This document shows, piece by piece, positions 35,802 to 44,398 of a stretch of 64,000 nt of DNA. The notes below the pieces were generated by a model. That model was not told the origin of the DNA and ran no database searches. It saw only the letters and a program-made list of their open reading frames with translations. The DNA is from Pseudomonas khavaziana (GTDB taxonomy: Bacteria; Pseudomonadota; Gammaproteobacteria; Pseudomonadales; Pseudomonadaceae), in NCBI RefSeq assembly GCF_019145205.1, contig NZ_JAHSTT010000002.1, positions 186,001 to 250,000 on the forward strand. Direction: 5' to 3'. The stretch's first letter is position 1. Each line of letters opens with the position of its first letter. Position numbers and translations under genes: made by a program.

Positions 35802-38087
35802 ATGAATGATCTGGCCAATTCCACCATGACGACAACTTCTCCCCCCAAGCGCATTGATTTCAATACGCCTGAGCTGCAACGCAAGCGCCGCATCCGCGCG
35901 CTCAAGGATCGTTTTACCCGCTGGTATGTGCTGATCGGCGGCCTTGCCGTGCTGGCGGCCATTACCCTGATCTTCTTCTTCCTCGCCTACGTCGTCGCGC
36001 CGCTGTTCCAGGGCGCTTCGCTGACCAAGGAAGACGCGCTGACGCCCGCCTGGATGCAAGACGCTGGCAAGCCGTTGATGATCTCTCTAGAAGAGCAGAA
36101 CCAAGTTGCCATGCGGGTTTCCGACAAGGGCCAGGCGTTGTTCTTTGAAGTGGACAGCGGCGCTGAACTCAAGCGTGTCGACCTGCCGCTTCCAGCCGGT
36201 ACCAGCGTGGCCTCCATTGGTGAAGACCAGCCAGGCAGCCCGTTGGTGATCCTCGGCTTATCCAATGGCCAGACCCTGGTGTTTCGCCACACCTATAAAG
36301 TGTCGTACCCGGACGGCAAGAAAACCATCAGCCCGGCGATCGAATACCCCTACGGCGAGACGCCGATCGTGCTGGATGACGCCGGTCGCCCACTGGAACA
36401 CGTCGCCCTCAACGCCACCGACACCTCGCTGGTGGTTGCAGGTTCAGCCGGTTCGCACCTGAACGTGCTGACCCTGAGCCGTGAAGAAAACATGATGACC
36501 GGTGAAGTCACCAGTGAGCAGAAGCGTGTCGAGCTGCCACAGATGACTGAACCGGTGAAGGCGATTTTCATCGACCCGCGCCAGCAGTGGCTGTATGTGA
36601 TCAACGGTCGCGCCCTGGCCGACGTGTTCAGCCTGCGCGACAAGAGCCTCAATGGTCGCTACAAGTTATTGGAAAACGGCGATGCTGAAATCACCGCCAG
36701 CACCCAGCTGGTGGGCGGCATTTCTCTGATCATGGGCGATTCCAAAGGTGGCCTGGCCCAGTGGTTCATGGCCCGCGACCCGGATGGCGAGCAACGCCTC
36801 AAGCAGATCCGTACCTTCCAGATGGGCACTGCGCCCATCGTCGAAATCAGTGCCGAAGAGCGACGCAAAGGCTTCACCGCCCTCGACGCGTCTGGCCAGT
36901 TTGGCGTGTTCCACAGCACCGCCCATCGCACTCTGCTGGTCGATCCGGTGGTCGACGGCCAGGGTCTGTTCGGCATGTCGCCTAGGGCCAACCGTGTGAT
37001 CGTCGAGGCCGGTGGCAAGCTGCAACCCTTGCTGCTCGACAACCCGCACCCGGAAGTCTCGTGGAGCGCGTTGTGGAGCAAGGTCTGGTACGAAAACTAC
37101 GACGAGCCTAAATACGTCTGGCAGTCCACCGCCGCCAACACCGACTTCGAACCCAAGATGAGCCTGGCGCCGCTGACTTTCGGGACCTTGAAGGCTGCGT
37201 TCTACGCCATGCTGCTGGCGGCGCCACTGGCGGTTGCCGCCGCGATCTACACCGCGTACTTCATGGCCCCGAGCCTGCGCCGCAAGGTCAAGCCGGTGAT
37301 CGAGCTGATGGAAGCGATGCCGACGGTGATCCTTGGCTTCTTCGCCGGCCTGTTCCTGGCGCCGTATGTGGAAGGGCATCTGCCGGGGATTTTCAGCCTG
37401 CTGATGCTGCTGCCGATTGGCATCCTGGTTGCTGGCTTCGTCTTTAGCCGCCTGCCTGAGTCGATCCGCCTGCGGGTGCCGGACGGCTGGGAAAGCGCGA
37501 TCCTGATCCCGGTGATCCTGTTCGTGGGCTGGCTCTCGCTGTACATGAGCCCGTACCTGGAAACCTGGTTCTTCGGCGGCGACATGCGCATGTGGATCTC
37601 CCACGACCTGGGCATCACCTACGACCAGCGCAACGCCCTGGTGGTCGGCCTCGCCATGGGCTTTGCGGTGATCCCGAACATCTACTCCATCGCCGAAGAC
37701 GCCGTGTTCAGCGTGCCACGCGGCCTGACCCTGGGCTCCCTGGCCCTGGGCGCCACGCCCTGGCAGACCATGACCCGCGTGGTCATCCTCACCGCCAGCC
37801 CGGGCATCTTCTCGGCACTGATGATCGGCATGGGCCGTGCTGTCGGCGAGACCATGATCGTGCTGATGGCCACCGGCAACACCCCGGTGATGGAGATGAA
37901 CCTGTTCGAGGGCCTGCGCACGCTGGCGGCCAACGTCGCGGTGGAAATGCCCGAGTCGGAAGTCGGCGGCAGTCACTACCGCGTGTTGTTCCTCTCGGCA
38001 CTGGTGCTGCTGTTGTTCACCTTCATCATGAACACCCTCGCGGAGCTGATTCGTCAGCGTCTGCGCAAGAAATACTCGTCGCTTTAA
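35802..38087 (+). CDS. pstC: Phosphate ABC transporter permease PstC (long form)
   Basis: 761 aa, more than twice the E. coli PstC length. One N-terminal membrane segment (about 42-68, 'YVLIGGLAVLAAITLIFFFLAYVV') is followed by some 390 residues of periplasmic sequence with beta-rich repeats (e.g. 'SDKGQALFFEVDSGAELKRVDLP', 'DPRQQWLYVINGRALADVFSL') suggesting a propeller-like domain. The permease domain occupies the last 300 residues ('APLAVAAAIYTAYFMAP', 'EAMPTVILGFFAGLFLAPYVEG', 'GATPWQTMTRVVILTASPGIFSA' as EAA loop). ATG 35802 has AGGGTG upstream; an internal ATG at 35826 is possible. Partner is PstA, 15 nt downstream. Long PstC is, as I recall, typical of pseudomonads. Confidence 0.93.
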   Translation: MNDLANSTMTTTSPPKRIDFNTPELQRKRRIRALKDRFTRWYVLIGGLAVLAAITLIFFFLAYVVAPLFQGASLTKEDALTPAWMQDAGKPLMISLEEQNQVAMRVSDKGQALFFEVDSGAELKRVDLPLPAGTSVASIGEDQPGSPLVILGLSNGQTLVFRHTYKVSYPDGKKTISPAIEYPYGETPIVLDDAGRPLEHVALNATDTSLVVAGSAGSHLNVLTLSREENMMTGEVTSEQKRVELPQMTEPVKAIFIDPRQQWLYVINGRALADVFSLRDKSLNGRYKLLENGDAEITASTQLVGGISLIMGDSKGGLAQWFMARDPDGEQRLKQIRTFQMGTAPIVEISAEERRKGFTALDASGQFGVFHSTAHRTLLVDPVVDGQGLFGMSPRANRVIVEAGGKLQPLLLDNPHPEVSWSALWSKVWYENYDEPKYVWQSTAANTDFEPKMSLAPLTFGTLKAAFYAMLLAAPLAVAAAIYTAYFMAPSLRRKVKPVIELMEAMPTVILGFFAGLFLAPYVEGHLPGIFSLLMLLPIGILVAGFVFSRLPESIRLRVPDGWESAILIPVILFVGWLSLYMSPYLETWFFGGDMRMWISHDLGITYDQRNALVVGLAMGFAVIPNIYSIAEDAVFSVPRGLTLGSLALGATPWQTMTRVVILTASPGIFSALMIGMGRAVGETMIVLMATGNTPVMEMNLFEGLRTLAANVAVEMPESEVGGSHYRVLFLSALVLLLFTFIMNTLAELIRQRLRKKYSSL

Positions 38088-38102
38088 GAAAGGTAGAAGT
38101 CT

Positions 38103-39773
38103 GTGAAACAGAACTCCCTGAATGGATGGTTCAAGAGCGGCGCTCCCGGCGTCTGGATCAGCGGTGGCGCGGTGTCCATCGCGGTCATCATGACCATTGG
38201 TCTGCTGGCTGTGATTGCGGTGCGTGGCTTGGGTCACTTCTGGCCGGCCGACCTGATCCAGGCCAACTACAACGTGCCGGGCCAGGCCAACCACATCGTC
38301 ATCGGCGAAGTGGTACAGAAAGAAGAAGTGCCGCGTGAGCGCCTGAAAAGCGCTGGCCTGCCGGTGCCGGACGAAGGCCCTGAGTTCATGACCCGCGAGC
38401 TGATCAAGGTCGGCAACCGCGACCTGAACGGCAACGACTTCACCTGGATTGTCGGCGAGTGGTTGAAGGATCAGACCAAGCCGACCAACCTCATGGCCAT
38501 CGAGCGGCGTGAGTGGGGCAACTTCTACGGCACCCTGGTCAACGTCAAGCAGGATGGCAAGGTCATCGCCGAAGGCGAAGCCGCGTGGCCGGAGCTGCAA
38601 GCCCGGGTCGCGCGCGTCAATCAGCTGGCGGCCCAGCTCAAGACCCTGGAAAAATCCGATATCGGCGCGATCAACGCCGGGCTCGAGCGCATCCGCCTGC
38701 ACGGTCGCAAACTGGAACTGGAAGGCAAGCTCGACGCCGCCGCCCAGGCCGATATGGATGCCGACCGCGCCGAACTGAATGCCCGCTACCAGGACATCGA
38801 GGCGCGCCTGGCTGACCTGCACGCCCAGTTCAACCGCGATGCCCTGACCGCCCGCGACGGTAACGGCAAGGAAGTGGAAATCGGCATCGGCAAAGTGGTG
38901 CACGCCTACCAGCCGAACGCCATGGGCACACTGACCAAGATCGGCTTCTACTTCAGCAAAGTCTGGGAATTCCTCAGCGACGACCCACGGGAAGCCAACA
39001 CCGAAGGCGGGATTTTTCCGGCCATCTTCGGCACCGTGATGATGACCCTGATCATGGCGATGATCGTGACCCCGTTCGGCGTGCTGGCGGCCGTGTACCT
39101 GCGTGAATATGCCAAGCAGAACACCCTGACGCGGATCATCCGTATCGCCGTGAACAACCTGGCTGGCGTACCGGCTATCGTCTACGGCGTGTTCGGCCTG
39201 GGCTTCTTCGTCTATGTATTGGGTGGTTCGGTTGACCGCCTGTTCTTCGCCGAAGCCTTGCCGGCGCCGACCTTCGGCACCCCGGGCTTGCTGTGGGCCT
39301 CGCTGACCCTGGCGCTGCTGGCGGTGCCGGTGGTGATCGTGGCCACCGAAGAGGGCCTGGCGCGCATTCCTCGCACCGTGCGCGAGGGCTCCCTGGCATT
39401 GGGCGCGACCAAGGCGGAAACGCTGTGGAAGATCGTGCTGCCGATGGCCAGCCCGGCGATGATGACCGGCATGATCCTCGCCGTGGCCCGCGCCGCCGGT
39501 GAAGTGGCGCCGCTGATGCTGGTGGGGGTGGTGAAACTGGCGCCGTCGCTGCCATTGGACGGCAACTACCCGTACTTGCACCTGGATCAGAAGATCATGC
39601 ACCTGGGCTTCCATATCTATGACGTCGGCTTCCAGAGCCCCAACGTCGAAGCCGCACGGCCGCTGGTGTACGCCACCGCGTTGCTGCTGGTGCTGGTGAT
39701 CGCCACGCTCAACCTGTCGGCGGTGTGGATCCGTAACCACCTGCGCGAAAAATACAAGGCGCTGGACAGCTAA
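38103..39773 (+). CDS. pstA: Phosphate ABC transporter permease PstA (long form)
   Basis: 556 aa. An N-terminal membrane helix (about 15-40) is followed by a charged periplasmic insert. Residues about 160-245 ('LQARVARVNQLAAQLKTLEKSD', 'LEGKLDAAAQADMDADRAELNARY') are strongly coiled-coil. The permease domain is C-terminal ('GGIFPAIFGTVMMTLIMAMIVTPFGVLAAVYLREYA', 'LAGVPAIVYGVFGLGFF', 'EGSLALGATKAETLWKIVLPMASPAMMTGM' with the EAA loop). It forms the channel with PstC. The start is a GTG at 38103 preceded by AAAGGTAGAAG. A REPIN-like element separates it from pstB. Confidence 0.94.
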   Translation: MKQNSLNGWFKSGAPGVWISGGAVSIAVIMTIGLLAVIAVRGLGHFWPADLIQANYNVPGQANHIVIGEVVQKEEVPRERLKSAGLPVPDEGPEFMTRELIKVGNRDLNGNDFTWIVGEWLKDQTKPTNLMAIERREWGNFYGTLVNVKQDGKVIAEGEAAWPELQARVARVNQLAAQLKTLEKSDIGAINAGLERIRLHGRKLELEGKLDAAAQADMDADRAELNARYQDIEARLADLHAQFNRDALTARDGNGKEVEIGIGKVVHAYQPNAMGTLTKIGFYFSKVWEFLSDDPREANTEGGIFPAIFGTVMMTLIMAMIVTPFGVLAAVYLREYAKQNTLTRIIRIAVNNLAGVPAIVYGVFGLGFFVYVLGGSVDRLFFAEALPAPTFGTPGLLWASLTLALLAVPVVIVATEEGLARIPRTVREGSLALGATKAETLWKIVLPMASPAMMTGMILAVARAAGEVAPLMLVGVVKLAPSLPLDGNYPYLHLDQKIMHLGFHIYDVGFQSPNVEAARPLVYATALLLVLVIATLNLSAVWIRNHLREKYKALDS

Positions 39774-39783
39774 CACATTCAAT

Positions 39784-39870
39784 GTGGGAGGGGGCTTGCA
39801 CCCGATTGCGGTGTGCCAGCCAGCACACATGTTCCTGATGCACTGCTATCGGGGGCAAGCCCCCTCCCAC
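39784..39870. repeat. REPIN-like element inside the pst operon (pstA-pstB)
   Basis: 87 bp with GTGGGAGGGGGCTTG arms. The left arm differs from the others (TTGCACCCGATTGC), so pairing is slightly imperfect. It fills most of the 127 nt between pstA and pstB and may alter message stability or the ratio of permease to ATPase. Confidence 0.9.
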
Positions 39871-39900
39871 ACAACAAATTGGTAGCACAGGGAGCATCCC

Positions 39901-40734
39901 ATGCAACACGAAAACCATTCTCACGGCATCAACATGTCTGCCCTGGGTCGCGACAAGCAGAGCCTGAGCCTGGCCCAGGAAACCGTGGCCATCGAAGTAC
40001 CGGGCCTGAGCCTCTACTACGGCGACAAGCAGGCGCTGTTCGACGTCAGCATGAACATCCCCAAGCAGCGCGTGACCGCCTTTATCGGCCCCTCCGGTTG
40101 CGGCAAGTCCACGCTGCTGCGCACCTTCAACCGCATGAATGACCTGGTCGACGGTTGTCGCGTAGAAGGCGCCATCAACCTCTACGGCACCAACATCTAT
40201 CGCAAGGGCGAAGACGTGGCTGAGCTGCGGCGCCGCGTGGGCATGGTGTTCCAGAAGCCCAACCCGTTCCCCAAGACCATCTACGAAAACGTGGTCTACG
40301 GCCTGCGCATCCAGGGCATCAACAAGAAGCGCATCCTCGACGAAGCGGTTGAATGGGCCCTCAAGGGGGCAGCCCTGTGGGACGAGGTCAAGGACCGCCT
40401 GCACGAATCGGCTCTCGGCCTGTCCGGTGGCCAGCAGCAACGCCTGGTGATCGCCCGTACCATCGCCGTGGAGCCGGAAGTGCTGCTGCTCGACGAACCG
40501 TGTTCGGCCCTCGACCCGATCTCGACCCTGAAAGTCGAAGAGCTGATCTACGAGCTCAAGTCCAAGTTCACCATCGTTATCGTGACCCACAACATGCAAC
40601 AGGCAGCGCGGGTGTCCGACTACACCGCGTTCATGTACATGGGCAAGCTGGTGGAGTTCGGCGATACCGATACCCTGTTCACCAATCCGGCGAAGAAACA
40701 GACCGAAGACTACATCACCGGTCGCTACGGCTAG
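39901..40734 (+). CDS. pstB: Phosphate ABC transporter ATPase PstB
   Basis: 277 aa. Walker [10 protein letters not shown] (63-71), Q-loop 'VFQKPNPFP', signature LSGGQQQR (174-181), Walker B LLLDEP (195-200) and H-loop His230 are all present. '[16 protein letters not shown]' is specific to PstB. It powers phosphate import through PstCA and takes part with PhoU in PhoR control. An N-terminal extension of about 30 residues precedes the ABC domain. ATG 39901 follows GGGAGC. Confidence 0.97.
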   Translation: MQHENHSHGINMSALGRDKQSLSLAQETVAIEVPGLSLYYGDKQALFDVSMNIPKQRVTAFIGPSGCGKSTLLRTFNRMNDLVDGCRVEGAINLYGTNIYRKGEDVAELRRRVGMVFQKPNPFPKTIYENVVYGLRIQGINKKRILDEAVEWALKGAALWDEVKDRLHESALGLSGGQQQRLVIARTIAVEPEVLLLDEPCSALDPISTLKVEELIYELKSKFTIVIVTHNMQQAARVSDYTAFMYMGKLVEFGDTDTLFTNPAKKQTEDYITGRYG

Positions 40735-40807
40735 GATGCCGTGGTTCTTCTCATTGCACTGACGCTGCGGTTCTCCGCACCTTACCGGACGCTCCAAGGA
40801 CGCCAAC

Positions 40808-41569
40808 ATGATTAGCAAAGAAGGCCTTACCCATCACATCTCCGCGCAGTTCAACGCCGAGCTTGAGGAAGTGCGCAGCCACCTCCTGGCGATGGGCGGG
40901 CTGGTGGAGAAGCAAGTCAACGATGCGGTCACCGCGCTGATCGAGGCCGACTCGGGCCTGGCCCAGCAGGTGCGCGAGATCGATGACCAGATCAACCAGA
41001 TGGAGCGCAATATCGACGAGGAGTGCCTGCGCATTCTCGCCCGTCGCCAGCCGGCGGCCTCCGACCTGCGTTTGATCATCAGCATCTCCAAGTCGGTGAT
41101 CGATCTGGAGCGTATCGGCGACGAAGCCACCAAGATCGCCCGCCGCGCCATCCAGCTGTGCGAAGAAGGTGAAGCGCCCCGCGGCTACGTGGAAGTGCGC
41201 CACATCGGTGACCAGGTGCGCAACATGGTGCGCGATGCCCTTGACGCCTTCGCCCGTTTTGACGCCGAACTGGCGTTGTCGGTGGCCCAGTACGACAAGA
41301 CCATCGACCGCGAATACAAGACCGCGTTGCGCGAACTGGCCACCTACATGATGGAAGATCCGCGCTCGATCTCGCGGGTGTTGAACATCATCTGGGTGCT
41401 GCGTTCCCTGGAGCGTATCGGCGACCACGCACGCAATATCTCGGAATTGGTGATTTATCTGGTGCGCGGCACCGACGTACGGCACATGGGCCTCAAGCGC
41501 ATGAAAGCCGAAGTTGAAGGCACTGCTGATCTAATCCCTAATGTTCCGGGTGAAACTGACGATAAGTAA
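40808..41569 (+). CDS. phoU: Phosphate signalling protein PhoU
   Basis: 253 aa, all-helical, with two tandem three-helix PhoU repeats. Each carries the metal-binding motif: 'ERIGDEATKIARRA' near residue 100 and 'ERIGDHARNISELV' near 205. PhoU links PstB occupancy to PhoR activity and keeps the Pho regulon off in high phosphate. The ATG follows AAGGACG. It closes the pst operon; a strong terminator follows. Confidence 0.97.
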   Translation: MISKEGLTHHISAQFNAELEEVRSHLLAMGGLVEKQVNDAVTALIEADSGLAQQVREIDDQINQMERNIDEECLRILARRQPAASDLRLIISISKSVIDLERIGDEATKIARRAIQLCEEGEAPRGYVEVRHIGDQVRNMVRDALDAFARFDAELALSVAQYDKTIDREYKTALRELATYMMEDPRSISRVLNIIWVLRSLERIGDHARNISELVIYLVRGTDVRHMGLKRMKAEVEGTADLIPNVPGETDDK

Positions 41570-41584
41570 GTTGCCCGAGAAATT

Positions 41585-41615
41585 AACGCCCGGCCTTTGG
41601 CCGGGCGTTTTCGTT
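41585..41615 (+). terminator. Rho-independent terminator of the pst-phoU operon
   Basis: AACGCCCGGCC-TTT-GGCCGGGCGTT stem followed by TTCGTTT, 15 nt after phoU. Confidence 0.88.
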
Positions 41616-41750
41616 TGTGGCACCGAATTTTTTGCGCGGGCTGAATTTGAACGCGATAGTGAAAAAAGCCCCGCTGTGACTGGCGAGTTTTGGCAAAATG
41701 CCATCAGTCAGGCGTTTTGCGTGCCGAAGTTTTTATAGGATAAAGGGTCG

Positions 41751-42653
41751 ATGAGCAAAGTCAGTGTGTTGGTGGTGGATGACGCCTCGTTCATTCGCGA
41801 CCTGGTGAAGAAGTGCCTGCGCAATTACTTCCCCGGGATCAAGATCGAAGATGCGGTGAACGGCAAAAAGGCGCAATCCATCCTGATGCGCGAGACCTTC
41901 GACCTGGTGCTGTGTGACTGGGAAATGCCGGAGATGTCCGGCCTTGAGCTCTTGACCTGGTGCCGCGGGCAAGCCCATCTGAAGGCCATGCCGTTCGTGA
42001 TGGTGACCAGTCGTGGCGACAAGGAAAACGTGGTGCAGGCGATCCAGGCCGGCGTTTCCGGTTATGTGAGCAAGCCGTTCACCAACGAGCAGTTGCTGAA
42101 CAAGGTCAAGCAGGCCCTGCACAAGATCGGCCGCCTCGATGCACTGATCGCCAGCGCGCCGACCAAGATGAACTCGGCTTTCGGCAACGATTCCCTGAGC
42201 GCCCTGACCGGCGGCAAGCCCGAAGCGGTCAAGTCGGCTCCCGTCGCGGTGGCCCCCAGCAAAGGCCTGCTCAACAACCCACCCGTACAAGCGCCAGCGG
42301 CAGCGTCGCCGGCTGGCGGTCGCGGCCAGGGCCAGTTGCGCCTTTCAAGTGGCACCCAACAATGCGTGATCAAGGCCCTGAGCATCAAGGAAGCGTTGCT
42401 GGTGGTGCGGCGTGGTGAAGTGCTGCCCCAGGTCCTGGAAAGCGCCGTGCTCGACCTTGAGCAGGGTGACAACGCCGAAGTCGCACGCCTCAATGGCTAC
42501 CTGCACGCCATCGTCGCCTTCGAACCCAGGCCGGATAGTGATTGGCTGCAGCTGACCTTCCGCTTTATCGACCAGGACGCGCAGAAGCTGGACTACATCT
42601 CGCGCCTGATCGCGCGTGGTACGGCGCAGAAGCATTTTGTGCCGGGTGCGTAA
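41751..42653 (+). CDS. Two-component response regulator with C-terminal PilZ-like region
   Basis: 300 aa. Residues 1-120 are a receiver domain with acidic pocket Asp10-Asp11, phosphoacceptor Asp56 ('LVLCDWEMPEM') and Lys108 ('GYVSKPF'). A Pro/Ala-rich linker (about 165-200) leads to a C-terminal domain of about 100 residues with no obvious DNA-binding motif; 'RRGEVLPQVLESAVLDLEQGDNAEVARLNGYLHAIVAFEP' recalls a PilZ-like barrel but this is uncertain. The same gene follows phoU in P. aeruginosa (PA5364, from memory). Output is probably protein- or nucleotide-based rather than transcriptional. The ATG follows AAAGGG. Confidence 0.8.
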   Translation: MSKVSVLVVDDASFIRDLVKKCLRNYFPGIKIEDAVNGKKAQSILMRETFDLVLCDWEMPEMSGLELLTWCRGQAHLKAMPFVMVTSRGDKENVVQAIQAGVSGYVSKPFTNEQLLNKVKQALHKIGRLDALIASAPTKMNSAFGNDSLSALTGGKPEAVKSAPVAVAPSKGLLNNPPVQAPAAASPAGGRGQGQLRLSSGTQQCVIKALSIKEALLVVRRGEVLPQVLESAVLDLEQGDNAEVARLNGYLHAIVAFEPRPDSDWLQLTFRFIDQDAQKLDYISRLIARGTAQKHFVPGA

Positions 42654-42680
42654 TTCTCACAGCGGCACCTGACACAAAAT

Positions 42681-42768
42681 GTGGGAGGGGGCTTGCTCCC
42701 GATAGCGATGGGTCAGACACCAGATGCAGTGACTGATACTCCGCCATCGGGGGCAAGCCCCCTCCCAC
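42681..42768. repeat. REPIN-like element (GTGGGAGGGGGC family)
   Basis: 88 bp between the response regulator and the convergent CNNM/HlyC-like gene; right arm has one G insertion variant (CGGGGGCAAGC). Confidence 0.92.
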
Positions 42769-42789
42769 ATTGAGTTCGCGCACCTGCTG

Positions 42790-44130
42790 TCAGTCCAGCA
42801 GCAGCACTTTGGCCAACACGATCTTCGGCCCTTTCATCTTCTTGATGATGATCCGCAGGCCTTCAACTTCCAGCACTTCTTCCTCTTCCGGCACGCGCTT
42901 GAGCGTGTCGTAGATCAGCCCGGCCAGGGTTTCGGCTTCGATGTGATCCAGATCGACGCCCAGCAGGCGTTCCACCTTGAACAACGGCGTGTCGCCACGC
43001 ACCAGTAGTTTGCCCGGCTGGTAGGCGAGGATGCCGCGTTCGGCCTTGCGGTGTTCGTCCTGAATATCCCCCACCAGCACTTCCAGCACGTCTTCCATGG
43101 TCAGGTAGCCGATGATCTTGCCGTCGGCTTCCTCCACCAGGGCGAAGTGCGCGCCGCCTTTGCGGAACTGCTCCAGCAGTTGCGACAACGGCATATGCCG
43201 CGAGACGCGCTCCAGCGGGCGGGTCAGTTCGGCCAGGTTGAACGATTCGGGGATGTGGTCCAGGGCGGCCAGTTCCAGCAGCAAATCCTTGATATGCAAC
43301 AGGCCGACGAACTCATTGCGGACCGCGTCATATACCGGGTAACGGCTGAATTTGTGGCGACGGAACAGCGCGAGGATTTCCTTGAGCGGGGCGTTGAAGT
43401 CCAGGGTTACCAAGTCTTCCCGGGAGTTGGCCCAGTCGACCACTTCCAGCTCGCCCATTTCCACTGCCGAGGCCAGTACGCGCATGCCTTGGTCGCTCGG
43501 GTCCTGGCCACGGCTGGAGTGCAGGATCAGCTTGAGTTCTTCGCGGCTGTAATGGTGTTCATGGTGCGGGCCAGGCTCGCCTTGGCCGGCGATGCGCAGG
43601 ATGGCGTTGGCGCTGGCGTTGAGCAGGTAGATGGCCGGGTACATCGCCCAGTAGAACAGGTACAGCGGCACCGCCGTCCATAGCGACAGCAGCTCGGGCT
43701 TGCGAATCGCCCAGGACTTGGGCGCCAGCTCACCGACCACGATGTGCAGGTAGGAAATCACGAAGAAGGCGGCAAAGAACGACACGCCCTTGATCACTTC
43801 CGGCGACTGCACGCCGATGGCGCCGAGCATAGGCTCCAGGATGTGCGCAAAAGCTGGCTCACCGACCCAGCCCAGGCCCAGGGAAGCCAGGGTGATACCC
43901 AGCTGGCAGGCCGACAGGTAGGCGTCGAGCTGGCTGTGTACGGTGCGCAGGATCTGCCCGCGCCAGCCGTTCTTGTGGGCGATGGCCTCGACCCGGGTGG
44001 CGCGCAGCTTGACCATGGCGAATTCCGCCGCAACGAAGAAACCGTTGAGCAGTACCAGGACCAGTGCAAAAAGAATCATGCCGAAATCGGCGAAGAGTGT
44101 CGCGAGGGTGATACCAGGGGAAGGGTCCAT
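42790..44130 (-). CDS. Hemolysin-family CNNM/CorC-HlyC-like membrane protein (DUF21-CBS-CorC_HlyC)
   Basis: 446 aa from ATG 44130. The N-terminal DUF21/CNNM domain (about 1-200) has four hydrophobic segments, including 'ILFALVLVLLNGFFVAAEFAMVKLRATRVEA'. A CBS pair follows ('SRYPVYDAVRNEFVGLLHIKDLL', 'FALVEEADGKIIGYLTMEDVLEVLVGDIQDEH'), then the CorC_HlyC domain to the end. Relatives transport Mg2+ or Co2+ or regulate such transport; the hemolysin name is historical. The ribosome site before 44130 is weak. It lies between the pst block and phoR on the minus strand. Confidence 0.9.
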   Translation of the reverse strand: MDPSPGITLATLFADFGMILFALVLVLLNGFFVAAEFAMVKLRATRVEAIAHKNGWRGQILRTVHSQLDAYLSACQLGITLASLGLGWVGEPAFAHILEPMLGAIGVQSPEVIKGVSFFAAFFVISYLHIVVGELAPKSWAIRKPELLSLWTAVPLYLFYWAMYPAIYLLNASANAILRIAGQGEPGPHHEHHYSREELKLILHSSRGQDPSDQGMRVLASAVEMGELEVVDWANSREDLVTLDFNAPLKEILALFRRHKFSRYPVYDAVRNEFVGLLHIKDLLLELAALDHIPESFNLAELTRPLERVSRHMPLSQLLEQFRKGGAHFALVEEADGKIIGYLTMEDVLEVLVGDIQDEHRKAERGILAYQPGKLLVRGDTPLFKVERLLGVDLDHIEAETLAGLIYDTLKRVPEEEEVLEVEGLRIIIKKMKGPKIVLAKVLLLD

Positions 44131-44287
44131 GATGGGGTTTTGCAGGTTCCGTGTGTTCAATAAGGGATGGCAGGCGGGCCTGAAAAGCAGGCGCAAGTCG
44201 GCCAATGTAGCGGCTGACGGCGCGCTTGCCTAGTGCCTGCTGCCGGGCGGGCTTGGAACCTGTTCTCCAAAAGCATACAAATCCGAT

Positions 44288-44374
44288 GTGGGAGGGGGGC
44301 TTGCTCCCGATAGCAGTGTGTCAATTAGCACATCTGTGTCTGGTTGACCGCTATCGGGGCAAGCCCCCTCCCAC
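44288..44374. repeat. REPIN-like element (GTGGGAGGGGGC family)
   Basis: 87 bp, just downstream of phoR and upstream of the hlyC-like gene. The left arm has an extra G (GAGGGGGGC) and the right arm lacks the matching base. Confidence 0.92.
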
Positions 44375-44398
44375 AGTTGGTTTTGTGCAATATTTAAG

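Noticed and set aside
36666..39830. A 1054-codon open frame antisense to pstC and pstA
   Set aside because: It lies opposite two certain genes, is rich in His, Gln, Arg and Gly as mirror frames of GC-rich genes are, and has no recognisable domain or ribosome site.
42790..44130. Hemolysin
   Set aside because: The family name is historical; the DUF21-CBS-CorC_HlyC layout points to metal ion handling.
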